From positions 1 through 64,000 of the forward strand of contig CABYCU010000001.1 in the NCBI GenBank assembly GCA_902517565.1: a stretch of 64,000 nt of DNA, read 5' to 3'. The notes beneath the pieces are model-generated. The model saw only the letters and a list, made by a program, of their open reading frames with translations, did not search any database and was not told where the DNA came from. Of this stretch, positions 45,207 through 53,998 are shown piece after piece. Within the stretch, counting starts at the first letter, position 1. Each line of letters starts with the position of its first letter. Source of the DNA: an uncultured SAR86 cluster bacterium. GTDB taxonomy: Bacteria > Pseudomonadota > Gammaproteobacteria > Magnimaribacterales > Magnimaribacteraceae. The position numbers were made by a program, and so were the translations under genes.

Positions 45207-45216
45207 TTACTAGTAA
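45207..45216. promoter_or_regulatory. Palindrome in the divergent cluster control region
   Basis: TTACTAGTAA is a perfect 10-base palindrome near the middle of the gap between the two arms of the accessory cluster. A TATAAA-like -10 for the minus arm lies at 45192-45197 beside it. The -35 elements for both directions are poor, as expected of an activator- or repressor-controlled region, but chance is possible. Confidence 0.35.
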
Positions 45217-45248
45217 CATAAGACACATCAAAAATATTGGAGAGATTA

Positions 45249-45674
45249 ATGGAAGTTAAAAATGCAGTAATGCCTAATGAAACTCAACTTAAAGAGTTTA
45301 ATGATCAGGCCGAAGATCAACCTATCTTTATGGTCAATCTTCTTAAATTTAAACAGAAGGCTGAGTATCCAGATAAGAGAGAAACAAATTTAACTGGCGA
45401 AGAGGCATATGCCATATATGGCCAAGAAGTTAAAGAACATCTAGCTAAAGTTGGTGGCAAACCAATTTTTGGAGGAAATGTTGAAAGATTAATGCTCGGA
45501 GAGGTTGAAGATCTATGGGATAAGATTGCTATAGCCATGTATCCGTCTAGAAAGGCTATGTTAGAAATGATCATGGATGCTGACTACATAAAAAGCGCAC
45601 AACATAGAGTGGCTGGGTTGGAAGGACAGCTGAACATAGAAACTTCTGTAGAAGATATATACAAAAATTCTTAA
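45249..45674 (+). CDS. DUF1330 family protein
   Basis: Small ferredoxin-like-fold protein of unknown function. PIFMVNLLKFKQKAEYPD, GEEAYAIYGQEVKEHLAKVG and AMYPSRKAMLEMIMDADY are typical of DUF1330 relatives. I choose the ATG at 45249, because a GGAG ribosome-binding site lies 6-7 bases upstream, rather than the in-frame TTG at 45237. The product is 141 aa. It opens the plus arm, one base before the GST-like gene. Relatives often accompany oxidoreductases, but no activity is established. Confidence 0.82.
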   Translation: MEVKNAVMPNETQLKEFNDQAEDQPIFMVNLLKFKQKAEYPDKRETNLTGEEAYAIYGQEVKEHLAKVGGKPIFGGNVERLMLGEVEDLWDKIAIAMYPSRKAMLEMIMDADYIKSAQHRVAGLEGQLNIETSVEDIYKNS

Positions 45675-45675
45675 G

Positions 45676-46740
45676 ATGTTATCTAAAGAAAAAGTCACCT
45701 TAATTGGTGCACCTCCTTCACCTTATACTAGAAAGATGATCGCTCTTTTAAGATATAGACAGATACCATATGAGATTATCTGGGGAAATCCAGGCGAACT
45801 TTTGGAGAGTGGTGGAGCATTTGAAGATTTAGATATAGAACCTCCTAAACCTGTCCTCTTACCAACATTTCTTATGAGGGATGAAAGAGGAGAAATTAAA
45901 ACTGTTACAGATTCGACTCCCATCATAAGAAGGCTTGAAAATGAATTTGAAGGAAGAAGTGTCATACCTGAAGATCCTGCTTTATGTTTTTTAAATTATC
46001 TCCTTGAAGATTTCGGAGATGAATGGGTTACAAAATATATGTTTCATTACAGATGGCACTTCAAAGAAGACGCCGATAATGCATCATCTATTCTCCCCTT
46101 GAATCATAAAGTAGATCTAGCGGGTGATGAATGGAAAGCTTTTAAAAATGGGATAGGATCACGACAGATTGAAAGACTTTGGGTAGTTGGTTCGAATGAT
46201 ACTACTGCTCCATTAATAGAAAATAGCTACAAGCGTTTCCTGGAAATTATGGAAAGTCATCTGAGTAATTTACCATTTCTTTTTGGAAGAAGGCCTAGTT
46301 CAGCTGACTTTGCTATTTATGGTCAACTTACACAATTAATAGGTTTAGATCCCACATCAAGGGCTATAGCACATGATATCTCTCTAAGAACAGTAGCCTG
46401 GATCAATAGTATGGAAGATCTTTCTGGAATAAATCCTGATAAGAATCCTTGGCAAGATTTTGAAGCCTTACCTGAAACTATGAAATTATTATTAATTGAA
46501 CTAGGACGTGTATATGTCCCAGCACTCTTAGCTAACAGTTTGTCATTAAATAAAGGTGAAGAAACTTGGGAAACCGAGATTGATGGTTCTACTTGGACTC
46601 AAAAGACTTTTAACTACCAAGGTAAATGCCTTCAATGGATTAACCAAGAATTCTATACTCTAGCGGATCATGATCAAAAAAGGGTATTAGATATATTCGA
46701 AGGGACAGGTTGTGAAAATCTTCTTATGAAAGAAAAATAA
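45676..46740 (+). CDS. Glutathione S-transferase-like protein
   Basis: The N-terminal thioredoxin-fold domain (VTLIGAPPSPYTRKMIALLRYRQIPYE, about 5-31) and the later FLFGRRPSSADFAIYGQLTQL alpha-domain block are of GST type. At 354 aa it is about 130 residues longer than a standard GST, with an extended C-terminal region (after about 255) lacking recognisable motifs. A role in glutathione-dependent dehalogenation or detoxification fits the cluster but is inference. It lies 2 bases before the second dehalogenase gene. Confidence 0.8.
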   Translation: MLSKEKVTLIGAPPSPYTRKMIALLRYRQIPYEIIWGNPGELLESGGAFEDLDIEPPKPVLLPTFLMRDERGEIKTVTDSTPIIRRLENEFEGRSVIPEDPALCFLNYLLEDFGDEWVTKYMFHYRWHFKEDADNASSILPLNHKVDLAGDEWKAFKNGIGSRQIERLWVVGSNDTTAPLIENSYKRFLEIMESHLSNLPFLFGRRPSSADFAIYGQLTQLIGLDPTSRAIAHDISLRTVAWINSMEDLSGINPDKNPWQDFEALPETMKLLLIELGRVYVPALLANSLSLNKGEETWETEIDGSTWTQKTFNYQGKCLQWINQEFYTLADHDQKRVLDIFEGTGCENLLMKEK

Positions 46741-46742
46741 AT

Positions 46743-47807
46743 ATGAAAATACTAAGAACACCCGAGGAAAGATTTGAAGTGATAACCGATTTCCCTTACA
46801 AGCCCCACTACACAAATATTAAAACCAAAGACGGAAGTGAACTACGAATACATCATATAGATGAGGGCCCAAAAGATGGTCCAATTTTATTAGCGATGCA
46901 CGGTCAGCCAGTTTGGTGCTACCTCTATTCAAAAATGATACCTTTCTTAACAGAAGCGGGGATTAGAGTTATATCTCCAGATTTACCTGGTTATGGAAAA
47001 TCTGATAAACCAGCATCTAGAGAAGATTATAGCTATCAAAATCAAGTCGATTGGATGGTGGATTGGATAAATATTAATAACTTTCGTAATGTAAATTTCT
47101 TTGGGCAGGATTGGGGTGGACTGATTGGATTGAGAATAGTTGCAAGGGAGCCTGATAGATTTTCTAAAGTTTCGATGGGAAACACCGGCCTCCCTTACAA
47201 TCCCGAAGTCCCAGAAGAGGTAATTAAGGAAATAAATACATTTAGGGCAAGTGATCTAAAACTGCATCCGATGTCTATGGCTAAACAAATAAGACAAATG
47301 GACAGCGGTAAAACACATCCTGGATTAAAATTTATGTACTGGCAGAAGTTTTGTTGGGACACCGAAGATTTACCTATAGGCTTTATTCAATCTATGCAAA
47401 TGGACAAAAGATCTTTCGTCTCAATTATTCTAAATTATATTTTTATATTACTAGGGAAATATAGTGCGTCACCTTTCAAGTCTTATATAGCCAAAGCATT
47501 TGAAGCACCATTTCCAGATCCAAGCTATAAAATGGGTCCAAGAGCTATGCCAAGTCATGTGCCAATAATTCCAGATCAATCCCTCGATGAGCAAAGAATT
47601 GCTAGAGAATTCTTTTCCACATGGGATAAACCTTTTCTAAGTGTTTTTGCTGGCGATGATCCTGTAACCAACGGAATAGAACAGGATGTCTTAGAGATGT
47701 GCCCAAATGCAAAGAGCGCTCCTCAAATAGGAGGTGGTCATTTCTATCAGTGGACTAGACCGAAAGAACTATCAGAACTTTTAACAAATTTTATAAAGGA
47801 GAACTAA
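46743..47807 (+). CDS. Haloalkane dehalogenase-like hydrolase (second copy)
   Basis: Cytoplasmic alpha/beta hydrolase of the haloalkane dehalogenase type. It starts ILRTPEERFEVITDFPYKPH like DhlA relatives. The oxyanion block is AMHGQPVWCYLYSKMIPFL. The nucleophile D123 with halide-binding W124 lies in FFGQDWGGLIGL. The cap Trp W200 is in KFMYWQKFCW, the acid is D305 or D306 in VFAGDDPVT, and the base is H333 in GGGHFYQW. The last block differs from the usual GHFxQE. No signal peptide. 354 aa, somewhat long because of the cap. The stop overlaps the next ATG as TAATG. Confidence 0.86.
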   Translation: MKILRTPEERFEVITDFPYKPHYTNIKTKDGSELRIHHIDEGPKDGPILLAMHGQPVWCYLYSKMIPFLTEAGIRVISPDLPGYGKSDKPASREDYSYQNQVDWMVDWININNFRNVNFFGQDWGGLIGLRIVAREPDRFSKVSMGNTGLPYNPEVPEEVIKEINTFRASDLKLHPMSMAKQIRQMDSGKTHPGLKFMYWQKFCWDTEDLPIGFIQSMQMDKRSFVSIILNYIFILLGKYSASPFKSYIAKAFEAPFPDPSYKMGPRAMPSHVPIIPDQSLDEQRIAREFFSTWDKPFLSVFAGDDPVTNGIEQDVLEMCPNAKSAPQIGGGHFYQWTRPKELSELLTNFIKEN

Positions 47808-48730
47808 TGAACAGAGTAACGGAACATACAGGATCTAAATACCCAATAATTCAAGCGCCTATGGGATGGATAGCCCGAAGTCAACTTGCATCTGCGGTTT
47901 GTAATGCCGGTGGATTTGGTGTGATTGAAACTTCTTCTGGAGAAGTTGATAACTGCAAAGCAGAAATTGAAAAGATGTCCGAACTAACTGATCAACCTTT
48001 TGGAGTAAACCTGCCCCTTCTTTTTCTAAGAGATGAAAGTATGGTTGAATTTTGCGTTCAACACGGTGTGAAGTTTGTAACCACCTCAGCAGGTGACCCT
48101 TCTAAATACATTGATATTCTCAAATACGCGGGGATTACTGTGTATCACGCAGTGCCTAGTGTTGAGGGTGCAATCAAAGCAGCTAATTGTGGTGTAGACG
48201 GGTTAGTTGTAGAAGGCACAGAAGGTGGTGGCTTCAAAAGCCCTGAAGAAGTTGGTCTTTTTGTGCTCATTCAAGCCATCAGAAAACAAATAGATCTACC
48301 TATCATAGCCGCTGGTGGAATTGCTGATGGAGCTGGTATGGCAGCTGCGTTTGCAGTGGGCGCTGAAGGAATCCAAATGGGAACACGCTTTGTTTCCAGT
48401 AAAGAGAGTCCAGTCCATGAAAACTTCAAAAACTATATATTTGATTCTTCACTGAATGGAACATGGATCTTAAATAAAACCTCTAAGCCCGTAATTAGAG
48501 CACTTAGAACAGACTTTACTAAGGAAATCTTAGATGCTGGAGAAATGGATATGTCGGCAATGGGTAAGATACAAGATCTTTATTTTGGTGGAGATATGAA
48601 CGCTGCTCCGGCACTCTCAGGTCAATCTGTGGGATTAATTGATGGCGTAAAATCTGCTGAAGAAATTATCCAAGATACTATAAAAGAGTTTAATGAGGCA
48701 TGTTCTAAACTAGGAGCCTTGAAACTATAG
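47807..48730 (+). CDS. Nitronate monooxygenase-like flavoprotein
   Basis: FMN TIM-barrel enzyme of the nitronate monooxygenase/2-nitropropane dioxygenase family. It has YPIIQAPMGWIARSQLASAV at the N-terminus, GFGVIETSSGE, and FMN-phosphate-binding IIAAGGIADGAGMAAAFAVG and GIQMGTRFVSSKES. Length is 307 aa. The family also contains enoyl reductases, so the substrate need not be a nitronate. An AAGGAG ribosome-binding site and TAATG overlap couple it to the dehalogenase upstream. A paralogue lies at 52472. Confidence 0.87.
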   Translation: MNRVTEHTGSKYPIIQAPMGWIARSQLASAVCNAGGFGVIETSSGEVDNCKAEIEKMSELTDQPFGVNLPLLFLRDESMVEFCVQHGVKFVTTSAGDPSKYIDILKYAGITVYHAVPSVEGAIKAANCGVDGLVVEGTEGGGFKSPEEVGLFVLIQAIRKQIDLPIIAAGGIADGAGMAAAFAVGAEGIQMGTRFVSSKESPVHENFKNYIFDSSLNGTWILNKTSKPVIRALRTDFTKEILDAGEMDMSAMGKIQDLYFGGDMNAAPALSGQSVGLIDGVKSAEEIIQDTIKEFNEACSKLGALKL

Positions 48731-48732
48731 AA

Positions 48733-49203
48733 ATGTTCAATTTTAATTTGCTGCCTTCTCCTGCGGATAACTTATATCGAGGCAACAAGATTTCTTTATG
48801 GTTTTTTATTGCCTTCGTCTGCCTCATGACCTGGAGATCTATCATCCATATGCTCTTCGAAAAATTTGGCATGCACGACATAGCAAACTTGGTTGTTTTG
48901 TCTGGTGATCCAGATCCCATGCCGCTTATGTATATGTTCTTTTCTTTATGGGGATTTGCTCAACTAATTTTCTGCGGGGTTTGTTGGGTAGTTATTTTTA
49001 GATACAAATCTTTAATACCTTTGATGTTCGTGTTTTGGTTAATTGAATGGTCGGGAAGACTTTTCTTATATCCACTCATAGGTAGAGCAACCATAGACAG
49101 TGGTCTTTATTCAACTGGAATTACTCCTGGAGCAGATGGCGCTCCCTTTGTCACTATTCTGTTAGTGATTTTTTTAGCACTCTCCTTAAGAGAAAAAAAT
49201 TAG
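48733..49203 (+). CDS. Four-helix integral membrane protein, unknown
   Basis: A 156-aa protein with four likely membrane helices at about 17-40, 58-83, 87-108 and 132-152. Polar conserved-looking residues sit between helices (SGDPDPMPLMY, FWLIEWSGRLFLYPL). I do not recognise the family. It lies 2 bases after a nitronate monooxygenase-like gene and 9 bases before DUF2855, so it is part of the same transcript. Another small four-helix protein (51980) occurs later in the arm. Confidence 0.75.
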   Translation: MFNFNLLPSPADNLYRGNKISLWFFIAFVCLMTWRSIIHMLFEKFGMHDIANLVVLSGDPDPMPLMYMFFSLWGFAQLIFCGVCWVVIFRYKSLIPLMFVFWLIEWSGRLFLYPLIGRATIDSGLYSTGITPGADGAPFVTILLVIFLALSLREKN

Positions 49204-49212
49204 AAGAAAAAT

Positions 49213-50319
49213 ATGAAGCAATTACAAACCTTAAAAGTAGATTTAAATCATTCGCGCATTATCTTAGAGCAACTTGGAGAAGATATTCAAGAAGATGAAG
49301 TTCTCTTGCAAGTAGAGAAATTTTCATTTACTGCCAACAATGTGACTTATGGTGTTGCTGGTGACAGCATAGGTTATTGGAATTTTTTTCCAGCTATCAA
49401 TAATCCTGATAATACTTGGGGCTGTATTCCGGTTTGGGGTTTTGCTGAAGTTATTATGTCGAATAACTCCGAGATAAAGGACGGTGAAAGAATATTTGGT
49501 TATTTCCCTCCTGCAAACTTTCTAATTGTTAATCCAATAAAAGTTTCTTCACAATCCTTTAGCGATGGCAAAGAACACCGTCAGGAATTACCGCCAGTCT
49601 ATAACAACTATGTAAGACTAAATGCTGAAGAAAATTATGATATTACTACGGATGATATAAGAGCATTACTCTTCCCTCTTCATATCACCGCATTTTGTTT
49701 ATGTGATGCTTTAGAAGAACGATCATATGATGGTGCATCACAGGTTGTGATTGTGAGCGCTTCAAGTAAGACAGCTATAGGCCTTGCCCAAGGACTAGCA
49801 GAAACCGATGGTTCACCAAAAATTATTGGACTAACTTCTATTAGTAACCTCAAATTTGTTGAGGGCTTAGGCTGTTATGATCAAGTAATTTCCTATGATG
49901 ACTTAGCAAATATAAATAATCTCTCTTCTGTGATCGTCGATATGTCAGGCAATCAAGAGGTTCTATCTGCACTCCAAAATGATTTGAAAGAAAACTTACT
50001 TAAATGCATTACTGTGGGTATGACCCATTGGGATAAGGGAGGATCAGTTGATGAAGCGCTTACCCAAGCTGAACTGCAAGAAAGAACTGAATTCTTTTTT
50101 GCTCCTGCTCATATACAAAGACGTATTGGAGATTGGGGTCAAGCCGGGTATGCAGAAAAAACGAATGCATTTATGGCTGAACGAGCAGAACAAAGTAATG
50201 ATTGGATGCAAATCAAAAGGATTAAAGGATTAGATAATTTTTCTGAAACCTACAAAGAAGTAGTTGCAGGAAATATTAGCCCTAATGAGGGGATCATAGT
50301 AGAAGTTGATGATGCGTAA
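49213..50319 (+). CDS. DUF2855 family protein (MDR-like)
   Basis: A 368-aa protein resembling a degenerate medium-chain reductase. Family blocks are FTANNVTYGVAGDSIGYWNF, WGCIPVWGFAEVIMS, GERIFGYFPPANFLIV, VVIVSASSKTAIGLAQGLAE and VEGLGCYDQVISYDDL. The classical GxGxxG nucleotide motif is replaced by SASSKTAIG, as is usual in this family. No reaction is established. It overlaps the sulfatase start. Confidence 0.85.
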   Translation: MKQLQTLKVDLNHSRIILEQLGEDIQEDEVLLQVEKFSFTANNVTYGVAGDSIGYWNFFPAINNPDNTWGCIPVWGFAEVIMSNNSEIKDGERIFGYFPPANFLIVNPIKVSSQSFSDGKEHRQELPPVYNNYVRLNAEENYDITTDDIRALLFPLHITAFCLCDALEERSYDGASQVVIVSASSKTAIGLAQGLAETDGSPKIIGLTSISNLKFVEGLGCYDQVISYDDLANINNLSSVIVDMSGNQEVLSALQNDLKENLLKCITVGMTHWDKGGSVDEALTQAELQERTEFFFAPAHIQRRIGDWGQAGYAEKTNAFMAERAEQSNDWMQIKRIKGLDNFSETYKEVVAGNISPNEGIIVEVDDA

Positions 50320-51964
50320 AAAGCTCACTTATTTGTTACCAGTTCTTTTAATTTCTGGGTTTTTAATCTGGGAATACAAGGTAAATTTAATCATATGGAC
50401 ATTGCCTAAAATTATGAACTTGGTAAGTCCAATTCAGGAGAATATGCCTACAAATTGGACTGAAGGTCCCTTAGATATTTCAGATAAAAATGATTCTAGA
50501 CCAAATATTATTTTGATTTTGGCTGATGATATGGGTTACAACGATATATCTTTCCATAATGGCGGTGCCGCAGATGGTTCTCTCCAGACTCCTCATATTG
50601 ATTCGCTAGCAAAAAGTGGAATTTTATTCTCAAGAGGTTATGCGGCTAATGCTACTTGTGCACCTTCCAGAGCATCAATAATGACTGGAAAATACCCAAC
50701 AAGATTTGGTTTTGAATTTACCCCTGTTCCTGATGCTGGAAGGATGGTTCTAACTTGGCTTGCAGAAGAGGATGACTCAGAGTTAAAACCAAGAATTGAT
50801 AAAGAATTAGCAATGAACTTACCTCCCTTTATGGAGCAGGGTATGCCTTCTGAGCAGATAACAATTGCGGAGGTTTTAAAGGATGCAGGATATTACACTG
50901 CACACATCGGAAAATGGCATCTTGGTCATGCAGGTGGAATGGATCCTTTAAGCCAAGGATTCGTAGACTCTCTTTCTTTGGGAGGTGCGTATTATTTACC
51001 GGAAGACCATCCAGAGGTAGTGAATGCAAAGTTTGAAACCAGCATCGATAAGATGGTTTGGAGTTCAGGTCAGTATTCGGCTAGGTTCAATGAAGGAGAT
51101 CCTTTCGCACCAGATAAATATGTAACTGATTACTATACGGACGAAGCTCTAAAAGTAATTGAAAAAAATAAAAATAGACCATTTTTCTTATATCTAAGTC
51201 ATTGGGCAATTCATAACCCTCTACAAGCTTTAAGGAGCGATGTAGAACAAATGAGTCATATGTCAGGTCACAATCTTCAAGTATATGCAGGAATGATAGC
51301 TGCTCTGGATAGAAGTGTAGGAAAAGTTGTACAAAAATTAAAAGATTTGGATATTTATGGAAAAACCTTAATCATTTTTACTAGCGACAATGGTGGAGCC
51401 AATTACATCGAATTAGAAGATATAAATAAACCTTTTAGAGGCTGGAAAATTAGTTTTTTTGAAGGAGGAATAAGAGTTCCTTTTATGGTTAGTTGGCCTG
51501 ATGAGATAAATCCAGGAATGATCTCTGGTAGCGCAGTCCATCATTTTGATATTTTTCCAACAATTACTTCAGCAGCACAAGTTAAACCTTCTAATGAAAG
51601 AATATTAGATGGAGTTGATTTGTTACCGCACATAAAAAAAGAAAATTCTGCTGAACCCCATGAAACACTTTTTTGGCGGTCAGGAAATCATCAATCTGTC
51701 CTTCATAAAAAATGGAAATACATAATTAGTAAAAAAGAAAATAAACGCTGGTTATTCGATACTTCGATAGATCCCTCAGAAAAAAATAACTTGATAGAAA
51801 GTTATCCCAAAGAAGCTAAAAAAATAGAGGAGCTCCTAGAAGAATTTAACTCTGAACAGAAAGAGCCTTTATTCCCATCTACTTTTGAGGCCCCGATTAT
51901 GGTAGACAAGTATGATGGACAGGAATACGAAGAGGGAGATGACTATATTTACTGGTCTAATTAA
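50312..51964 (+). CDS. Sulfatase (formylglycine-dependent), membrane-anchored
   Basis: Type I sulfatase cleaving sulfate esters. The formylglycine motif C-A-P-S-R (C at about 116-118) is in NATCAPSRASIMTGKYPTR. Metal ligands are in ILILADDMGYNDIS, and the second signature is IGKWHLGHAGG. FTSDNGGANYIE and the C-terminal DPSEKNNLIE are also typical. An N-terminal helix (about 6-23) suggests export, with the active site in the periplasm. Of the TTG/ATG/ATG series at 50306, 50309 and 50312, I prefer 50312 by spacing from AGAAG. About 550 aa. A formylglycine-generating enzyme gene is not in the window. Confidence 0.9.
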   Translation: MRKKLTYLLPVLLISGFLIWEYKVNLIIWTLPKIMNLVSPIQENMPTNWTEGPLDISDKNDSRPNIILILADDMGYNDISFHNGGAADGSLQTPHIDSLAKSGILFSRGYAANATCAPSRASIMTGKYPTRFGFEFTPVPDAGRMVLTWLAEEDDSELKPRIDKELAMNLPPFMEQGMPSEQITIAEVLKDAGYYTAHIGKWHLGHAGGMDPLSQGFVDSLSLGGAYYLPEDHPEVVNAKFETSIDKMVWSSGQYSARFNEGDPFAPDKYVTDYYTDEALKVIEKNKNRPFFLYLSHWAIHNPLQALRSDVEQMSHMSGHNLQVYAGMIAALDRSVGKVVQKLKDLDIYGKTLIIFTSDNGGANYIELEDINKPFRGWKISFFEGGIRVPFMVSWPDEINPGMISGSAVHHFDIFPTITSAAQVKPSNERILDGVDLLPHIKKENSAEPHETLFWRSGNHQSVLHKKWKYIISKKENKRWLFDTSIDPSEKNNLIESYPKEAKKIEELLEEFNSEQKEPLFPSTFEAPIMVDKYDGQEYEEGDDYIYWSN

Positions 51965-51979
51965 GATCAAAAAGAAATC

Positions 51980-52387
51980 ATGAGTAAATTAGGTAAAAAA
52001 ACTCTTATACCATGGTGGCTAACCATCATTCTCTTTATGGAAGTTTGGCCTATGTTTTTAGGACCCTACTGGGCCCTAAGTGATCCCACATTCCTTGGGA
52101 GTCCGGATGCAACATCGACCGTTCTTGGAGACTGGATTTATACTGCAAGAAATCTTGCTGTAGGTTTTGCATTTATTTTTGCCTACTATCTTAAGAATGC
52201 TCCAATGCTTTTTATATTGATTTTTATTAGATTATTAACTGACTTGGTTGATGGACCTGCTTTTTGGGCTTTTAGAGTACCGGTAAACCAAATTGGCTTC
52301 ATCATAATTTTTTTATTTGGTTACTACGTACCAGCTATCATCGCTTTACGTTATCTTTGGAAACAAATGAGAAGTGAGACAAAATAA
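51980..52387 (+). CDS. Four-helix integral membrane protein, unknown
   Basis: A 135-aa protein with four likely helices at about 11-33, 51-69, 73-95 and 103-124. A conserved-looking acidic/aromatic stretch IRLLTDLVDGPAFWAFRVP sits between helices 3 and 4. Family not recognised. It lies 15 bases after the sulfatase gene, so it shares its transcript. Confidence 0.72.
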   Translation: MSKLGKKTLIPWWLTIILFMEVWPMFLGPYWALSDPTFLGSPDATSTVLGDWIYTARNLAVGFAFIFAYYLKNAPMLFILIFIRLLTDLVDGPAFWAFRVPVNQIGFIIIFLFGYYVPAIIALRYLWKQMRSETK

Positions 52388-52389
52388 CC

Positions 52390-52404
52390 ATTCTTCATAA
52401 GAAT
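52390..52404. repeat. Small inverted repeat before the second nitronate monooxygenase gene
   Basis: ATTCTT-CAT-AAGAAT is a 6-bp stem with a 3-base loop, three bases after a stop codon. There is no T-tract, so termination is doubtful. The 84-base gap also has TATATACT, a possible -10, and a GGAGAGGAA ribosome-binding site before the next ATG. Confidence 0.25.
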
Positions 52405-52471
52405 CTTAAAAGGTTAGTGTCTATGAATAAATCATTCTATATACTTAGTTTTCTTAATTTATGGAGAGGAA

Positions 52472-53443
52472 ATGAAAACAAAAATAACTGAACTTTTTGG
52501 AATAGAACATCCAATCATTCAAGGTGGAATGCACTATGTTGGATTTGCTGAATTAGCTGCAGCAGTATCAAATGCAGGAGGTCTTGGAATTATTACAGGA
52601 CTAACTCAAGGAACACCCGAAAAACTTGATGCTGAAATAAAAAAATGCCAAGCACTTACCGATAAACCTTTTGGTGTTAACTTAACTTTCTTACCTTCTA
52701 TGACTCCTCCAGATTATCCAGGTCTCATTGAAGTAATTATTAATAATGGTGTAAAAGTAGTAGAGACAGCCGGAAGAAATCCAGCAGTCTACATGCCTTC
52801 AATGAAAGAAGCTGGTATTAAAGTAATCCATAAGTGCACGTCTGTGAGGCATTCAATTAAGGCTCAAGATATTGGATGTGATGCTGTATCGGTAGACGGC
52901 TTTGAGTGTGGTGGTCATCCAGGTGAAGATGATATTCCTAACTTCATTCTGCTCCCAAGAGCTGCTGATGAGCTTGATATTCCTTTTGTTGCTTCTGGCG
53001 GAATGGCAGATGCAAGAAGCTTAGTCGCCTCTATGGCCCTCGGAGCTGAAGGCATGAATATGGGTACTCGTTTTATTGCAACAGAAGATGCGCCGGTTCA
53101 CCAGAATGTGAAAGAAGCTATTGTTAATGCAAGTGAATTAGATACTAGGCTAATTATGAGATCTTTAACCAATACAGAAAGGGTCTTAAATAATCCAGCT
53201 GTAGAGAGTTTAATGGCAAAAGAAAAAGCTTATGGTGATGAACTTAAATTTGAAGATATCATTGACGAGGTAGCGGGCGTTTACCCTAAGGTGATGATGG
53301 ATGGTGAGCCAGAAGCGGGGGCATGGTCCTGTGGTATGGTGGCTGGATTGGTGAGCGATATACCTACAGTACAAGAATTGATTGATCGCATAATGTCTGA
53401 AGCTGAAGATATTATTGCTTCTAAACTTCAAAAAGCTATATAG
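52472..53443 (+). CDS. Nitronate monooxygenase-like flavoprotein (second copy)
   Basis: FMN TIM-barrel protein starting TKITELFGIEHPIIQGGMHY, with ALTDKPFGVNLTFLPS, SVDGFECGGHPGEDD (active-site His region) and phosphate-binding PFVASGGMADARSLVASMAL then MNMGTRFIATEDAPVH. 323 aa. It resembles the NMO/FabK-like group that in several bacteria sits in degradation operons. The GGAGAGGAA ribosome-binding site 1-9 bases upstream is strong. It is related to, but clearly different from, the 47807 copy. Confidence 0.88.
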   Translation: MKTKITELFGIEHPIIQGGMHYVGFAELAAAVSNAGGLGIITGLTQGTPEKLDAEIKKCQALTDKPFGVNLTFLPSMTPPDYPGLIEVIINNGVKVVETAGRNPAVYMPSMKEAGIKVIHKCTSVRHSIKAQDIGCDAVSVDGFECGGHPGEDDIPNFILLPRAADELDIPFVASGGMADARSLVASMALGAEGMNMGTRFIATEDAPVHQNVKEAIVNASELDTRLIMRSLTNTERVLNNPAVESLMAKEKAYGDELKFEDIIDEVAGVYPKVMMDGEPEAGAWSCGMVAGLVSDIPTVQELIDRIMSEAEDIIASKLQKAI

Positions 53444-53453
53444 AAATAAAATC

Positions 53454-53993
53454 TTGATAAGGTCCCCAAGAAAGGTACATAAGTATCTGAGTTTAGCTAT
53501 TTCTGTTCAACTCTTATTGTGGACCATATCAGGAATCTACTTTTCTTTTAATAAGATTGAAGATATTAGGGGCAATCAATACTTAAGAACTAGTGAAGTA
53601 ATAGAAACTTCCAAAAGAAATAAGATTGAACCTCAACAAGCTTTGCTAATTGTTGCTGATAAAACTTTCTTAAAACCGATCTCAATTGTTGAAATAACAG
53701 AAAATAAATCTGGTTCTGAGTATAGAGGGCGATCCTTACCCTTATATAAGATTGAAGCTATTAATGAGGAAAGCGAAGAGATTAATGTCTATTTAGATCC
53801 TTACTCTAAAGAGGTGGTTGCGATTAGATCAAATCAATGGAGGATCTGGGACTTTATGTGGGGAATCCACATCATGGACTGGAACAAAAGAGACAATATA
53901 GGAAATATTTTCTTAAAGGTCTTCTCAATCCTGGCCTTACTAAGTGCCTTATCAGGTATCTATCTTTTCTTTGTGACAAATAAGAGACAATAA
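53454..53993 (+). CDS. PepSY-domain membrane protein
   Basis: A small inner-membrane protein. It has an N-terminal helix following a basic patch (SPRKVHKYLSLAISVQLLLW), a periplasmic PepSY-like segment (YLDPYSKEVVAIRSNQWRIW) and a C-terminal helix (IFLKVFSILALLSALSGIYL). WGIHIMDWNKRDNIGN with its His is typical of PepSY-associated TM proteins. No ATG is available. TTG at 53454 gives MIRSPRKVHKYLS and avoids overlap, while TTG at 53415 would add 13 residues and overlap the upstream gene. I prefer 53454. Function unknown; homologues often accompany TonB or iron systems. Confidence 0.75.
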   Translation: MIRSPRKVHKYLSLAISVQLLLWTISGIYFSFNKIEDIRGNQYLRTSEVIETSKRNKIEPQQALLIVADKTFLKPISIVEITENKSGSEYRGRSLPLYKIEAINEESEEINVYLDPYSKEVVAIRSNQWRIWDFMWGIHIMDWNKRDNIGNIFLKVFSILALLSALSGIYLFFVTNKRQ

Positions 53994-53998
53994 AAACT

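Noticed and set aside
40794-53993. Recently transferred genomic island
   Set aside because: The gene content is accessory-like, but I see no integrase, tRNA, flanking repeats or obvious base-composition change to support transfer.
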